In this document: in pieces, positions 37,785-50,600 of the stretch
How the letters are laid out: the number at the start of each line of letters is the position of its first letter
Position numbering within the stretch: the first letter of the stretch is position 1
Source of the DNA: Piper betle
Lineage: Eukaryota > Streptophyta > Magnoliopsida > Piperales > Piperaceae
Length of the DNA: 64,000 bases
NCBI GenBank assembly: GCA_033002965.1
Contig: JAURVB010000744.1
Location: forward strand, 124,001 to 188,000
Reading direction: 5' to 3'
Position numbers and translations under genes: made by a program
The notes under the pieces: generated by a model
The model's database searches: none
Seen by the model: only the letters and a program-made list of their open reading frames with translations
Told to the model about the DNA's origin: nothing

Positions 37785-38613
37785 GGATGAGGCGGGGTGG
37801 AGGTGGAACCCCCCGCCTGGGAGATTTGGGTGGGGTTTATAGCCCCTTTGGGAGCTGGAAGACGTTCACCGGATATATATGGTTGATATTTTATGTTTAA
37901 AAATTAATTTTTATACATTATTATTATATTTAAAAAAATTAAAATGAAAATGGAAAAATTGAGTTGATGATACTTCAAATACAAATATTAAGCTTTGATG
38001 GTTATCTATCATTTGATGCACATTATTGTGTAAAATTTTGGACAAAGTCCTCAATGAAATTGATTTAGAGTTTTACTGAAGTGCATCATAGGTCACATAT
38101 AACCCGGCCCAATTTTGACTTTAAAAATTTAGAATGATTTTATATCACACTTAATTGTTCTCACACTGTATTGGAGATATTTTTCACTGAAACTTACGCA
38201 TATAAGATTTGCTGTGGTATCGACTCAAAAATAGATGATTCAATCTCATTTTGATTTTAATTTCATTTTTTTAAAGATAGCTACTTGATATTCCGGTATC
38301 ATTGCTACAGAAATATCTTCTTAGCATAAGAATTATACTAACGGATTTTCAAGCAAAAAATAACATTTTCTCAAAAAGGTTGAGTACAATGCATCATTAC
38401 ATATATAACCATAAATATCGCTCTTTAGCTTTCAAAAAATTAAAAAAATCGTTCTTAAAAGTTGACAATTACATAGTATACGATTCACAAACTGCCCATT
38501 GAATTCAGAGTTCGAATGTGCCGCAAGGAGACTCAGCTGATAATACTTAAACTTAGTAGTCGCAACCAAAAAATCTTTTCTTCCATTCCTTGGCAAGAAA
38601 ATGATGGCAGAAA
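37785..38613. other. Intergenic: promoter of the PPR gene and 3' flank of the next gene
   Basis: The first part is GC-rich near the PPR start codon, the rest strongly AT-rich. I see no coding sequence or recognisable repeat. Confidence 0.6.
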
Positions 38614-40560
38614 TCACACAATCATCCATGTCAAGTGTCTGTATCGGACCCATTTAGCTGCTAGATGAACTCCAATTGCCAAGCCAACCCACAGCAACGG
38701 CAATGGAAGTTTTATGTTGCTTTGTTCATCTGTATTTATCTTTGGAGACTTCCGCAGCTGAGAACTGGCCAAGGCGACATATGAAACAATTGCCAAGAAT
38801 CTCAACCAAGGCTCTCCCACTGCAGCCGCTGCGGCAGCTACAGGCAGTGCGGCTGAAACATTGTCTTTTTTCTGGATAAAACGAGAGAAACAGAACAATC
38901 CCAACAAAAGCAACCAAAACAGCAAGACTGGCACTGAACCATCCACAACCAAATACCCAAGAACGCATGCTGTTGTGAGAAGATGTCCTTGCTCCTTGAT
39001 AGACTTCTCAACTGTGGTTTCTGAGATGGCCAGGGTGATAGAAGTTATTAAGATGATAATTGTAAGCTCTTGAACTGGGGCAAATGCCACCACTCCACTG
39101 TAGAAGGATCGAATGGCGTATAAAACTGTCTCTATGAATCTGATTAGGACCGTGATAGGATCACCGATCAGGAGAAAGATGCCGGCCAAACCAAGCTTCC
39201 CCATATAGCCAAAAAACCAAACAAGCGAAAACACAGCTTTCTTCCAATTTGTTAACTCCCATGCTACAGCTCGCCAAGCATAAATCGTCAAAATCACAGC
39301 TGCACAAGAGAGAGTTAGGCAGACTGGCAGACACTAGAATGATTTCAGGATAAATTAGCAAATGGCACATGATCAACTCTAAGTTGAGTCGCATACAAAC
39401 GGTAGAGACAGTTATATGATAAAATCTCTGCTAGACAAAGGCTTCCGTCTTCTTGCAATTGGATGATAGGATATGGATGACATTCAGATTTGTGTGCGTA
39501 CAGGGAGAAAGGGAACAAACACGATCAATTCATGCATATATTGGAGTGACAAAACAGCAATAAGATTAACGGACCCGACCTACAACTTTCATTTTGAAAA
39601 AACAAAAGAAATTCCATTTGCACAGATACAAAGGCAATTTTAATTCCTAAAACAAGATGACCTCGTATAAGTTCAGCAGGCAAAAAGATAAAATTATTGT
39701 CATATATGAGAAGGCAATGTAAAGAAGATTTCATAATTATATATCTGCATCCAAACCGTCCAAAAACTACAAAACATCAAGACGAAATCTACACTCTCAC
39801 CACTTGAAATAACATCACACAACAGATCATAACTAGTTAAAACACTTATTTATCGGTTCTTTAAACACATTCGAATCATCACAGGGAAGCAAATTACTAG
39901 ATTTTACAGTATATAGGTCATCAATTACAACAAACAAGATTTTCCAGAACATGATAGCCAAGCATGAAAATGTCGTGAAAATCACAAAAAAGCAGCTAAC
40001 TCTTATCCCCAAAAGCAGCTACAACACACTAAAACCATAACAGTAGACATTGTCATCAACCAATAAAAAGACCAACCATCACAAATGAGCCCGCCAATGC
40101 ACTGCTCAAAGCTTTGCGCGTAAAAAATCCAACTTTCCCCGTCTCTAGTACACAATGAGCTTTAAAAGATCATTTTTTCGCCAAAATTCCCCAAAAGAAG
40201 AACAAAACAAGAGAGAGGGACGTGGGTACCAATAAACCATGGCCACTTGAACGGCTCCCCGGGCGCCTCCTTCGCCAGATGCTTGAACCTGTCCGGCATC
40301 GTACTCCGCCCACGCGCCTCCGCCGCCTCATCCACCGCGCCCATCTCCCCGTCAACGCCCCGGCCGCCGCCGCCAATCCCAAAAGACAGGCCCACCGGCG
40401 GCCGCGGAGAGGTTCGTCCGGAATCCGGTTTCAAAGAGATTCGAGGGCAGGACGGCCATTTCCGGAGCCGGACACAGCACAGAGGTCTCCCGGCGGAGTT
40501 GACGGCGGCCGGTAGCCGGAGCTCCTGCGCCGACGATAGGATGAGAGGCAGAGCAGACAT
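38614..40560 (-). CDS. Plastid-targeted membrane protein, EMB1923-like (2 exons)
   Basis: Exons 40560-40230 and 39299-38614 join in phase to give 338 residues. The N terminus is rich in Ser, Arg and Pro and poor in acids, as in a chloroplast transit peptide. The linker PDRFKHLAKEAPGEPFKWPW precedes the membrane part. The second exon carries about six hydrophobic segments with conserved-looking turns (YAWRAVAWELTNWKKAV, GDPITVLIRFIETVLYAIRS, CFSRFIQKKDNVSAALPVAA, GEPWLRFLAIVSYVALA). From memory it resembles Arabidopsis EMB1923 (At4g28210), a plant-specific protein of unknown biochemical role. The family match is likely, the exact gene name less certain. The 930-bp intron (39300-40229) shows nothing recognisable. 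The frame is intact. Confidence 0.8.
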
Positions 40561-42855
40561 GGCAGCCGCCGATCGCCGGTTCTATCTTCGGTTCTCTACT
40601 TCTCAATATATCCGGATCCGGGTATGTCAATGGGTCGGGGTTGATGGTCATGAAATAAACCCGTAAAAGTTTTCCGTTTGGACCAAACTACGAAAATAAA
40701 AGAGTAAATGTGAGCGTGGGGAGATAGCTCGATGTGGTTCGAATTAGCGCTCACTTCAAACCCCATTCGGTTCACCAGCAAAGCAAATCAGATCGGAAAT
40801 ACTATTGACAATCGAACTTGTTCGTTGATATACTTAATATAATCAAGCCAATTTAGATCTACCCGTGATGTAAATATTGATGAGATGTTTAAATGATATG
40901 ATATGATATTTATATTTAAAATAAAATAAATTGGTTAAAAATTCGAAAAATAATATTTTTTTAGAAAAATGTGCATATATAATAATAAAAATATAAAATA
41001 TTACTAAACTATTATATCTTTTACACAATATTTACATTATAATTATTTTTATTTTGTTGAGTTAGGCCTTGACCTTATTAGCTCATCTTATTCAGTTATA
41101 TTAACGATAGTCAATATACTTAGATTTTATCATTGTTTCCCTTCAAATATTTTCTACAATCAAACTTATAACATTTTATCTATTACAATGCATGGAAATT
41201 TATTTTATCATATTTTTCATTCCCTTTCGGTAGGTATTTGTGTGTATGTTGCATTGCTGCTCCTCTGCAGTCCCTACAATACTCGTTTAAGTTCTCACCT
41301 ATAGAAACGTCAGTAACGAATATTATCAGTCTAAAAATAACTACAGATTCAAACTGACACATGAAAGATAATTCTCATGTTAAATGAAATCCATCACTTA
41401 TTCTTCTACAATATAATCACTCATAAGGACATTAATCAGAAGTCATAAGCCTTAGCTTGAACAACAACTCATTCTGATTGGTCTTATGTCTCGACATTTC
41501 TATATTATGCTACAGTCGAGAAAATTATTTGTCCTAAAAGCCCTATACATCCTCTGTATAATTCCTGGCCTTGAGCACATAGGCCACACACTATTAGGCA
41601 AGCACCTTAAGTACTCTTAATTGCAGTATATGTTATCCTCCATACTTCTCCGAGTTTAAAGAACTCAAATATTGAGTTATTAAGATCCGTTGAGAATGAA
41701 ATAACTACCCGCTCACCAATCTAGAGCCTATTTTGACTAACATATGCACCTTTGCGGTAAGTGCGAGTTGACTTTTCCTTGCCTCGCATCTCACTCAACA
41801 CATCCGTTTACTTGTCAAACCAAATCACAATAGAACGAGAGATTAGATCAGAAGTGAGTCCTAAACAAACTTGGTAGAAGTTCCAATCTTGTCCACACGC
41901 CTAGGCAGTGAACTCTTATCCCGTACCTACATATCAAATCTAAAAGCCAACTTTCACTATCTAAATAATGCATTCACACATCTTAAATGATACACTCATA
42001 TCAACACACTCACTTCAATCGACATCATGTTTTCTAAATCACATTGCAATTAGTTGACAATTCATGCCCAATTTACTTAATTAGATCATTAATCTTTATT
42101 CTTTTTGATTCAATCATGTAGCATTCTATTTTATCCATAGTCAAGGTATTTATTCATGTCAATCAATCAAATCCTAACATGTTATGCTAATAATTTTTCA
42201 TTTTAAATGATTAGGTTGAAGGTAATTATACCTCGCGTCATCAGCAATTGGCGACAATTAAGGTTTGGTTGTGCGTTTTAGGACTCAAATTTAACACCCA
42301 ATGGTGTCCAAAATTCAATCAGGTTCAGCGGAATGAATTCGGTAAAAATTCGGTGATTTCTAGCAAATTCAATTTTTCGGGGGCTTTCCGGTGGTTTCTT
42401 GGTGACTTTCTAGTGGTGTGGTTGGGGCTGTGGGTCGGCTTAGCTTGGGAAGCTTGACACGACCACGGTGAGGGTGAGGGTGAGGGCAACTGCTGCTAGT
42501 GGCAGCCTTGGGTTGTTTGGGGAGCTAGGCTTGCCCGATCGGCCCTTGGACCGGTCTCGGCGGTGGTGTACGGGGAGGGGGAAGGTCACCTAGGTCGAGG
42601 GACGATGATGGCGGCATGGCGACGGTGAAGAGTGCGACTGGCAGTGGAGTCAATGTTGAGAGTGCAAGGGGTTTTGGCGCATTTGTCGTATCATGGAGGT
42701 CAATTGGCAGCCAGGATGGTGGGCCACAGCTTGACGATGCTTCGGTGAAGCTTGGCGGCGTCGATCGGTGGCGATGCGGCGACCAGAGGTGGTGTCAGCA
42801 GCAACGTTCGGTGTGGTGATGAGATGAGGGGAGGAAACTTCATGGTGAAGGGTTT

Positions 42856-43020
42856 GGTGGCAATCTTGTAATTAAAAGTTGACTTGCTTTGACTAGAGTA
42901 AAAAATAATAACTAATTCCCAATAAATTCTAAAAAAAGTCCATAAAAATATGAAAAAATATCATAAAATATAATATACTCAATAACATCAAAATGACATG
43001 TTCTATAACTAATAACTCGC
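42856..43020. repeat. Dispersed repeat related to the hAT-type element at 15671
   Basis: This stretch aligns with about 15980-16135, including TCTTGTAATTAAAA, AAAATAATAACTAA, ATATCATAAAATATAATA and GACATGTTCTATAACTAATA. A GC-rich stretch precedes both copies. I did not find its terminal inverted repeats. Confidence 0.7.
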
Positions 43021-43511
43021 CAAAACTGCTATCTAATGCATCCTAATGTGTCATTTAGCCTAAAAATAATTTTATGATCAAATATATAAAAAAATGGCAA
43101 ACTGTCATATACTCTAATAATTTATTTTTTATTATTTTTCTAACGTTATCATCGTATACTTTGGTACACTTGACTCTTATCACTTATAATACACCGTCGA
43201 CTTTGGCTCAACAAGCGCGTCATGAAATTGACTCGATTTGAATTGATGGCTGAACCGACTGATTCGCTAATATAAAACTCTAACTTGAATCACAGGTTTT
43301 ACAGGTCAATCGGTGTAAAAGTTTGATAATTTATATTTGATTCAGTAGTTGATATAGTTTTTATATAGCCAACTGTCATAAAAATATTAAAAAATAATAA
43401 ATTTAATTATATGATATGATAGTTTTATATTATAATATAATGATTTTGTTTCAAAACAAATTATTTGACATATAATTGAACTGAAATTAAATTATTTTAG
43501 TTTTCATAATT

Positions 43512-43566
43512 AATTTTATTTAAAGTTATTTAGAATATATATATATGTATATATATATACATATAT
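43512..43566. repeat. AT-rich palindromic microsatellite
   Basis: Alternating TA with GTATA and TATAC steps that can fold back on itself. No function is evident. Confidence 0.7.
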
Positions 43567-44643
43567 GAATAATAATCAAGCTAGTACGTGTTCAATTCTT
43601 GAAATAAGCAAGTCAAATTTGAACATGGTGGAACTTGGTTCGACTCACTCGATTTAAAAAATTATGATCAAGATTGTCAAAGTAAAGATTTTTTTATAAA
43701 AAAATAAACCAATTAAGAGAAATTTAATGGGTGACAACAAATAAACAAAATTAAATATTCGCACAAAAAATGACATGGCGACGAGGTATTAGAGTCAACA
43801 ATAAAAATTAAATAATAGATTATATCCTATGTTAAATATTAAGGTTTATTTTCATTTCTATTTTTTTAAACAAGAGGTCATGTAAAATATAACAAAAATC
43901 AATTGTTCATTTTTTTCGGATTTTTTGTTTATGCACTTCTTTCCAAAAACTACAAGTCATCAACTACAACCTAATCATCGTCTAATAGTGCTAAAATCTT
44001 ATTAATTTTATAATAAAATATTATCATTTAACATGTTAATCTTATCTTTTATATATCTTTATATTTAAATTTTGTATCTATATTATACTCACAATCCCAA
44101 AATAAGTAGGCCTAGAGGTTCAATTCAATGTTTTCTTCCATTTTATAGATGTTATTACAAAATAATACTTTTTCCTTTTAACGTATTTTGTGAAATTTTG
44201 ATTTATTCGCTTAAAAGCCCCTTTAATTATTTATAAAATAAATAATCCTAATAATATCACAAGTTTAATTATACTACTCAATATTATCCATGCTATTTGT
44301 TAAGCTTGGCACAAAATTTTTATTTTAGAAAAGTAACAATACTTCAATAATAAGGAAAAAAACTCTTAGTCGTTAATGTATAATAAATTGTCCCGAATAG
44401 AGCATACCTATCTTACAAACCCCATTTTCGTAGAAAACTATCCAATTTTACGTAAATCGGTGCGAAGTTGGCCTTCCGTTCTATTCCCGCCCTTTTCCCC
44501 TCTTCCATGGCCGACACGCCATCCTAGGGTTTCTACGGACGATAACATCAGCCAGAAAAGGAGGCCATTTTCCCATCTTCCTCTCTTGATTTTGTTACTA
44601 GGTTTGATCTGATCATATAACGTTTGATTTTTGAGAGGGAGCA

Positions 44644-47600
44644 ATGCCTACCTACAGTATCAGAGGCATCGATGTCGACTTTCCATTCCAAGCCTATGAG
44701 TGCCAGATTGTGTACATGGAGAAGGTCATCCGGTCCTTACAAGAGGTAGTTCAGACGCTTATTTTAATGATTTCATTTTGTAATGAAAGTTGTTGATTTT
44801 GTTAAAAGTCTGAATTTGAACGCCTTTAGTGGGTTAATGTAGTTTACTGAGCTTCATCGTTTTCTGATTAGTTTGATTGGTTGCGTTATGGGCTGTTTTA
44901 TTGAGCTTCCTGACATGGATTTCTAGTGTTTAGCGGTTGGGGTATCTGTTTGCATAGCATGTGCATTTGGCCCATTGAAGTTGAATATTCTTTAGCTATG
45001 GATCGTTGTCGTTAACTATTTTGACTGACTCCCGATTCTACCTGTCTTTCATCGCAGATGCTTTCAGCATTTCAGCATTTGTTCATGTATGTATTTTTAA
45101 AAATTTATTGTAAATGGCGTTGATGTAATTTTCCAGATTGCTCCTTTTATAAAAAAAAGAAGAAAAATGTTTTACCCGTTTGGGATGCTTGCTGCGTTTC
45201 TTGGCACAAATATGTGGTGTTTGTGGACTGGAAACCTCATATATCTATCAGCCATATATACTCTTCAAGTTTCTGATTGTCTTGGTATTTTAATTTATCA
45301 TATCTATGAAGGAAAGTACATGGTACGTGCTTTTGGTACATCTAATTTGTGTATTTTTTTAGCTACCAGTTGTTTTCATAGACGTTGTTTGACTAATATC
45401 TATCTTTGCCCTCATTTTTGTCACAGATGCATTCACATGTATTTATTTTCCGTAATTTATTGTAAATTGCTTTTGATTTCATTTTGTTGTTTGTACAAAA
45501 AAATCGTGGCTCAGTGTGCAAAATCTCCCGCTTGTGTGGGGTGCGGATTCCAGGGAAGGGTTGGACCACAAAAGGTCCTTTGTACTAGCCTTTACTGCAT
45601 TTTGCAAGAGGCTGATTTCAATCTTGTGACCATTAGATCACACGGCAGTGCCATTACCAATCATGCCAAGGGCATTCATGCCATTTTCATGTCATTTCTA
45701 TAATTATTATATTTGTCTCTTCGATCAGACTTCCTTATTATTTTTAAATCAAGCATTTCGTCAATTTCCAAACATGCTGCTCTTCACTTTGAAAGAGCAG
45801 CTATATTTTATTTGCTCTCCCATTTTGCAATACATTGTCAGTTTTGAGCTTCATTAAAAGGTTCTAGATTCAATTATAATCTTGTTCTAGTGCATAATAT
45901 TCTAATTATTGTACTAATTAACCTTTGATAACTGTATTATAATGCAAGGGTTGCAATGCTTTACTGGAGAGTCCAACTGGTACAGGGAAGACACTGTGCT
46001 TGCTTTGTGCATCACTGGCCTGGAGGAAGAGTTTGGGTGAGTTCTCAACAAGGTTAAGCCAAGGAAAGTGCAGGAGGTTTGGTGGAAAAAATGTAGAGGT
46101 ATCATCCCAGCCTGAAAAATCTGATCTCCCCACTATAATCTATACCTCCAGAACCCACAGTCAACCTACAGCAAGTGATACGGGAACTGAAGGCAAGCAA
46201 TTACAGATGAATCGCTTGTTTGTTTTGCAAATCTGAAAATGTCAATCACGTTTTTTCGTGAAAATTTCGTCTTTGTTCTTTTTTTATTGATGACACATGA
46301 TATTGCCATTGTAGAGCAATGAGGACAACCAGTATCCGTGCAACTAATTCTACTTTTGGATAAAAAAGTACATTTTTGTAGTGTCTTGGCGGTCTAAGTA
46401 GGTTTAAAGGTAGTGCCAGCAGTTGTTTTTAAAGGCACTGCACAATGAAATTTTTAAATGATCAAAACTCTTATTTTATCTGTAAGGTGATATTGTGCGA
46501 ACCAGACATTTTTCTAATTTTCAGCTCCTGCTATATGAGTCTTTAATTTGGATATTATAGTTTCTGTTTTTTTTTTCCGTTTCCTTTTTGAGATAGTTGG
46601 TTTCAAATGATTTCCAACTAAAATATTTGATCTCCGTTCCTAAATTATTTATGTGAAATTACATTTTTAAATATGGCAAACCGTTAACGACAACTATCTA
46701 CATTTATCGCCTTGTCTAGATGTAGATTAGAGGTTCCTGATTTGCCTTTGAGCAACTTAATGGGGAAATTCTTGCAAAATCATGAGTATATACTTGTAAT
46801 TAGCTAATTGATAATTGCGTTGTTGCATAAGTATCATGGAAATGTGACCAATGGGCTGACACCAACCATTGATATTCTTGATAATGCAACTTCATTTATT
46901 TTCTTGAATAACAAGACTATTATTTTTCTGGTTGCATTCTCTCTGTTTGCATATTTTCCTCTTGGCGTGTGGATGGCTTAATGTAGTGCAAAACAGCAAT
47001 TCAAATGCTTGAAAAAAGTTTTCTTATTTTTTGTTCTTTTTAGGCCAAAGATGGCAGTATTGGGATCACGTGAGCAAATGTGCATACATGAAGATGTTCA
47101 GAAGCTCAGTGGACGAGCGCAAAATAAGGCTTGCCAATCCCACTGTAAAAAACGTGCTTGTATCCACCACACTAAGGTTTCTGGTATGATTTAAACTGTT
47201 GATTATGATAGTTGTGAACACGTCTTCATCAAGGAACTATATAATTGTTGAACTTGCTCAAATGACTAGTAGACTGTTCTGGGGCTGTTTGTGACTGATG
47301 AGTTTTCAAAAAGCTGGAAAAATATAGAAAATGATGAATCCTGCATGATATACAGTTCTCAAATACTAAATTGTATGGCACTCATTGTTTAGGCCAGAAC
47401 TGGGAGGGCAATATGTGTCAGTTCTAAGGATATTTGTGTCTTGTCAAATGATATTATTGTTTTTTTTTATTATTTTGCATCTGATAATTTGTGTGCATTT
47501 GAATAGTTGGCCAAATACTCATCCACTTTTGTTGTCTGTTATTGTAGATTTTATGAAGAACTCTCCTGATCTAGGAAATGAACCTTTTGATATAGAAGAT

Positions 47601-50600
47601 CTGGTTAACATGGGTCGAATACAGGGACCGTAAGGTTTCTTAGTCTCCTGAGTTTTTTTGTCTATTTAAATTTTTATTTTTTCACATTAGTGATTGTCAC
47701 ATGCAGTTGTCCTTATTATGTGTCCCGTGAACTTCATAAGGTGGTGGACATCTTGTTTGCTCCTTACAATTATCTTATTGACCAAGGGAATAGACGTTCT
47801 CTTTCTGGTATTCAATGGAGTAACACTGTACTCATATTTGATGAAGCCCACAATTTGGTAAGCATTTGACTAATATGCCACAAGGAAAAATAATACATGA
47901 TATATGCTAATTTAATTCTCAATGGTATTAAATTCTTAAATCAATGTCATATGCTTTTCAAACATTTGTTCACCTTCAGGAAGGCATATGTGCTGAGGCG
48001 GCTTCTTTTGATTTGCCTTCAAGCACCCTTTCTGCTTGCATTACTGAAGCCAATCAATGCGTTGATCTTGCTGTTGCAAGGAGATCAATTGAAAAATTTG
48101 ATGAGAAGGACCTTGATCCTGAGAATTTTGCTATTTTGAAAGGTATCATCAAAGTTTGTGTAGCTTTTTCTTGCTGCAACCTCTGGAATAAATATCACAT
48201 ATTATTATGTGATTTGTGTTTATGAAGGACTGATTGATAATCATATTGTCTTTCAGCTCTTCTGTTGAAACTTCAAAAGCGAATTGAAGAAGTGCCAATT
48301 GATTCTAAAGAGTCGGGTTTTACTCGACCAGGACCTTATATATACGAATTACTTGGTGACCTTAACATCACATATGAAACATCTAATATGCTAATGGATA
48401 CTATTGATCAAGCTGCAGATCTTCTTGAGGAAGGTGAAATCACAACACTTGTCTGCCGATTGTCTTTAACCCATTATCCCTTTGTATCACACATTTTCTA
48501 CTTCTTTCTCTGTTAAAGCTTAAATTATTTTTTTTACTGATCATGCAGGACCAAAATTTGCATTGTCCATGAACTTTTTTGCTTTGTGATTAATGTATAC
48601 CTGTTCCTAGGACCATATTGGATATAGGATAGAATGGATTATAGATTGGGAGGAAAGGAATTTTGAGGGCAGAGTTTTCCAAAGGTGGTTAGATTATAAA
48701 AGCAGCGATAAGAAAAAATATCCCCACATTTAACACCTTCTAGTGAGGCTGATGGCGTAAAAGTGAGATTGAACTTGTAAATATTCAACTTAGTTGATCA
48801 CTTGTGGAAGATGATCAAGGTCCATTAGGTTGCACTTGGAACCAAATAGTTACAAAGATTTTTAGGACTGCCCTTCTATTGTATTGGATGAGTTTTAAGG
48901 CCATCAGGTTGAGGAAGTGAATGTGGAGGACAAAATTTCCTACAGATACTCAGATTGAACTTAGAGATAAGAAAAGATAGTCTCCCATCCAAGTACTTAC
49001 TAGGAAGGTCAATGTCATATGGGATGGGCTTAGAGATTTTAAACATAGTTAACCAGTTTTGAAGAAATGATCTAGCCCCATTAGTTTGTACTTAGGCCTA
49101 GGTCATTGCAAAATGATATCAACGCCAACTTAGAGCTTAGTTGCATTGGATGTGAGCTAAAAATGGATGATATGTTTGTGGGCAGGATTACATAAATGTG
49201 ATTAGACTGAAACTATGGGTTAAGAAAGAAAAGTGTCTCACAGTCAATACCTATTTAGGAGTTTTGTGACATAAAAGAAGGGTTGTATTTGTAGATCTTC
49301 AACTTGGTTATCCACTTCTGAGGGCGTTAATATGATCTAGAATAATTAGGTTGCACTTGGGCTCGGGTTGTTCCGCATTTTTCTTTTAATGGACTTCTTT
49401 TTTTTTGTTGTTTAGCTGCTTTTTTCCTATTAAATTATAGAATTCTTCTTGCTAAACTATCATTTCATGCTGGATCTTCTCTAGGCTGCTACTGATTAGC
49501 AATATTTTATTCCTGTTGAGATGTTGAGCTTAAAGATTGTAGTGGTGGTCATTTATAGTTGTTTTTGGCATTTCTAGTTGCCACTGCAAAGGGGGCATCG
49601 ATCAAACAAGGCATTGCTTTGAGGCTGGAAAGCATAAGGGACATCCTGCATATAGTTTTCAGAGATGGAAGTAAGTCCCACGCAAAATATTATAATGTGA
49701 GTTGGTAATTTCAACACAATATTTTTGTGGTTATTCTTTTCTTGTTTTCTAATGAATGATTTTTATTGTTTTGGGTTTTAATAATTCTGCTTTTGAATAT
49801 TTAGGTTCATGTTCAAGAAATCCAATCGAAGTCCACTGATATTTTTAAAGGCGGTTGGTATTTGTAATGCAATTTTTTGTATGCGTATGTATATGTATGT
49901 GTGTGTCTATGCATACACACAGACACAGATACATACATACATACACACACACACATATGTATGTATGTATGTCTCTGCGTGTGTGTTACAATGAAATCCT
50001 CTTTTCTAATTGTCCACTTTTAATAGTTCTTTATTTTCTTGATGAACATTGAAAAGAACTTACTGTACTTTTTTGACTGTTACATTGCTTTTATAGGTAA
50101 GGCGTCTAGGATGCTAAGTTGGTGGTGTTTCAACCCCGGAATTGCTATGGAAGAGTTTGCCAAATTAAATGTCCGCTCTGTCATATTAACTTCTGGCACA
50201 TTGTCACCCCTTGATTCGTTTGCTCTTGAACTGAACTTGTATGAAAATGAGCAATATCTATGTTGTTATTTATCCTCGTGGTTCTTTGCTTCAATATATC
50301 TGTTGCCTAAATACTACAGGCTCTGAAAATTGTTCTAAATTCAGGGAGTTTCCTGTTCGACTAGAGAATCCCCATGTTATATCCTCTGATCAAATTTGGG
50401 TTGGAGTTGTTTCAACTGGTCCATCTGGTTGTGCATTCAATTCTTCATATCAGAATCGTGACACATTAACATATAAACAAGAGCTTGGCAATGCTATTGG
50501 TGTGTTCCAGCATCATTAGCAACTTTGCGTCAACATTTTGCAAAAAGTATCTCTTAATATTTTTGCGGTGATACAATATTTGTTTCTGGTGGTACACATC

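Larger units (their letters stand above)
40561..44643. other. Repeat-bearing intergenic region
   Basis: 4.1 kb without a supportable gene. From 40561 to about 42230 it is AT-rich, probably decayed transposon sequence. From 42230 to 42850 a GC-rich stretch has short open frames with biased composition but no domain. It runs into the repeat at 42856-43020. From 43020 to 44370 it is AT-rich with palindromic TA sequence near 43530-43566. The last 250 bp is the presumed promoter and leader of the RTEL1 gene. Confidence 0.6.

Noticed and set aside
42248..42819. Two short plus-strand frames in the GC-rich part of the intergenic region
   Set aside because: They sit in a dispersed repeat related to 15671-16300, with biased composition and no domain.
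45167..45857. 178-codon plus-strand frame in RTEL1 intron 1
   Set aside because: It lies in an intron, overlaps an Au SINE remnant, and has only low-complexity hydrophobic content.
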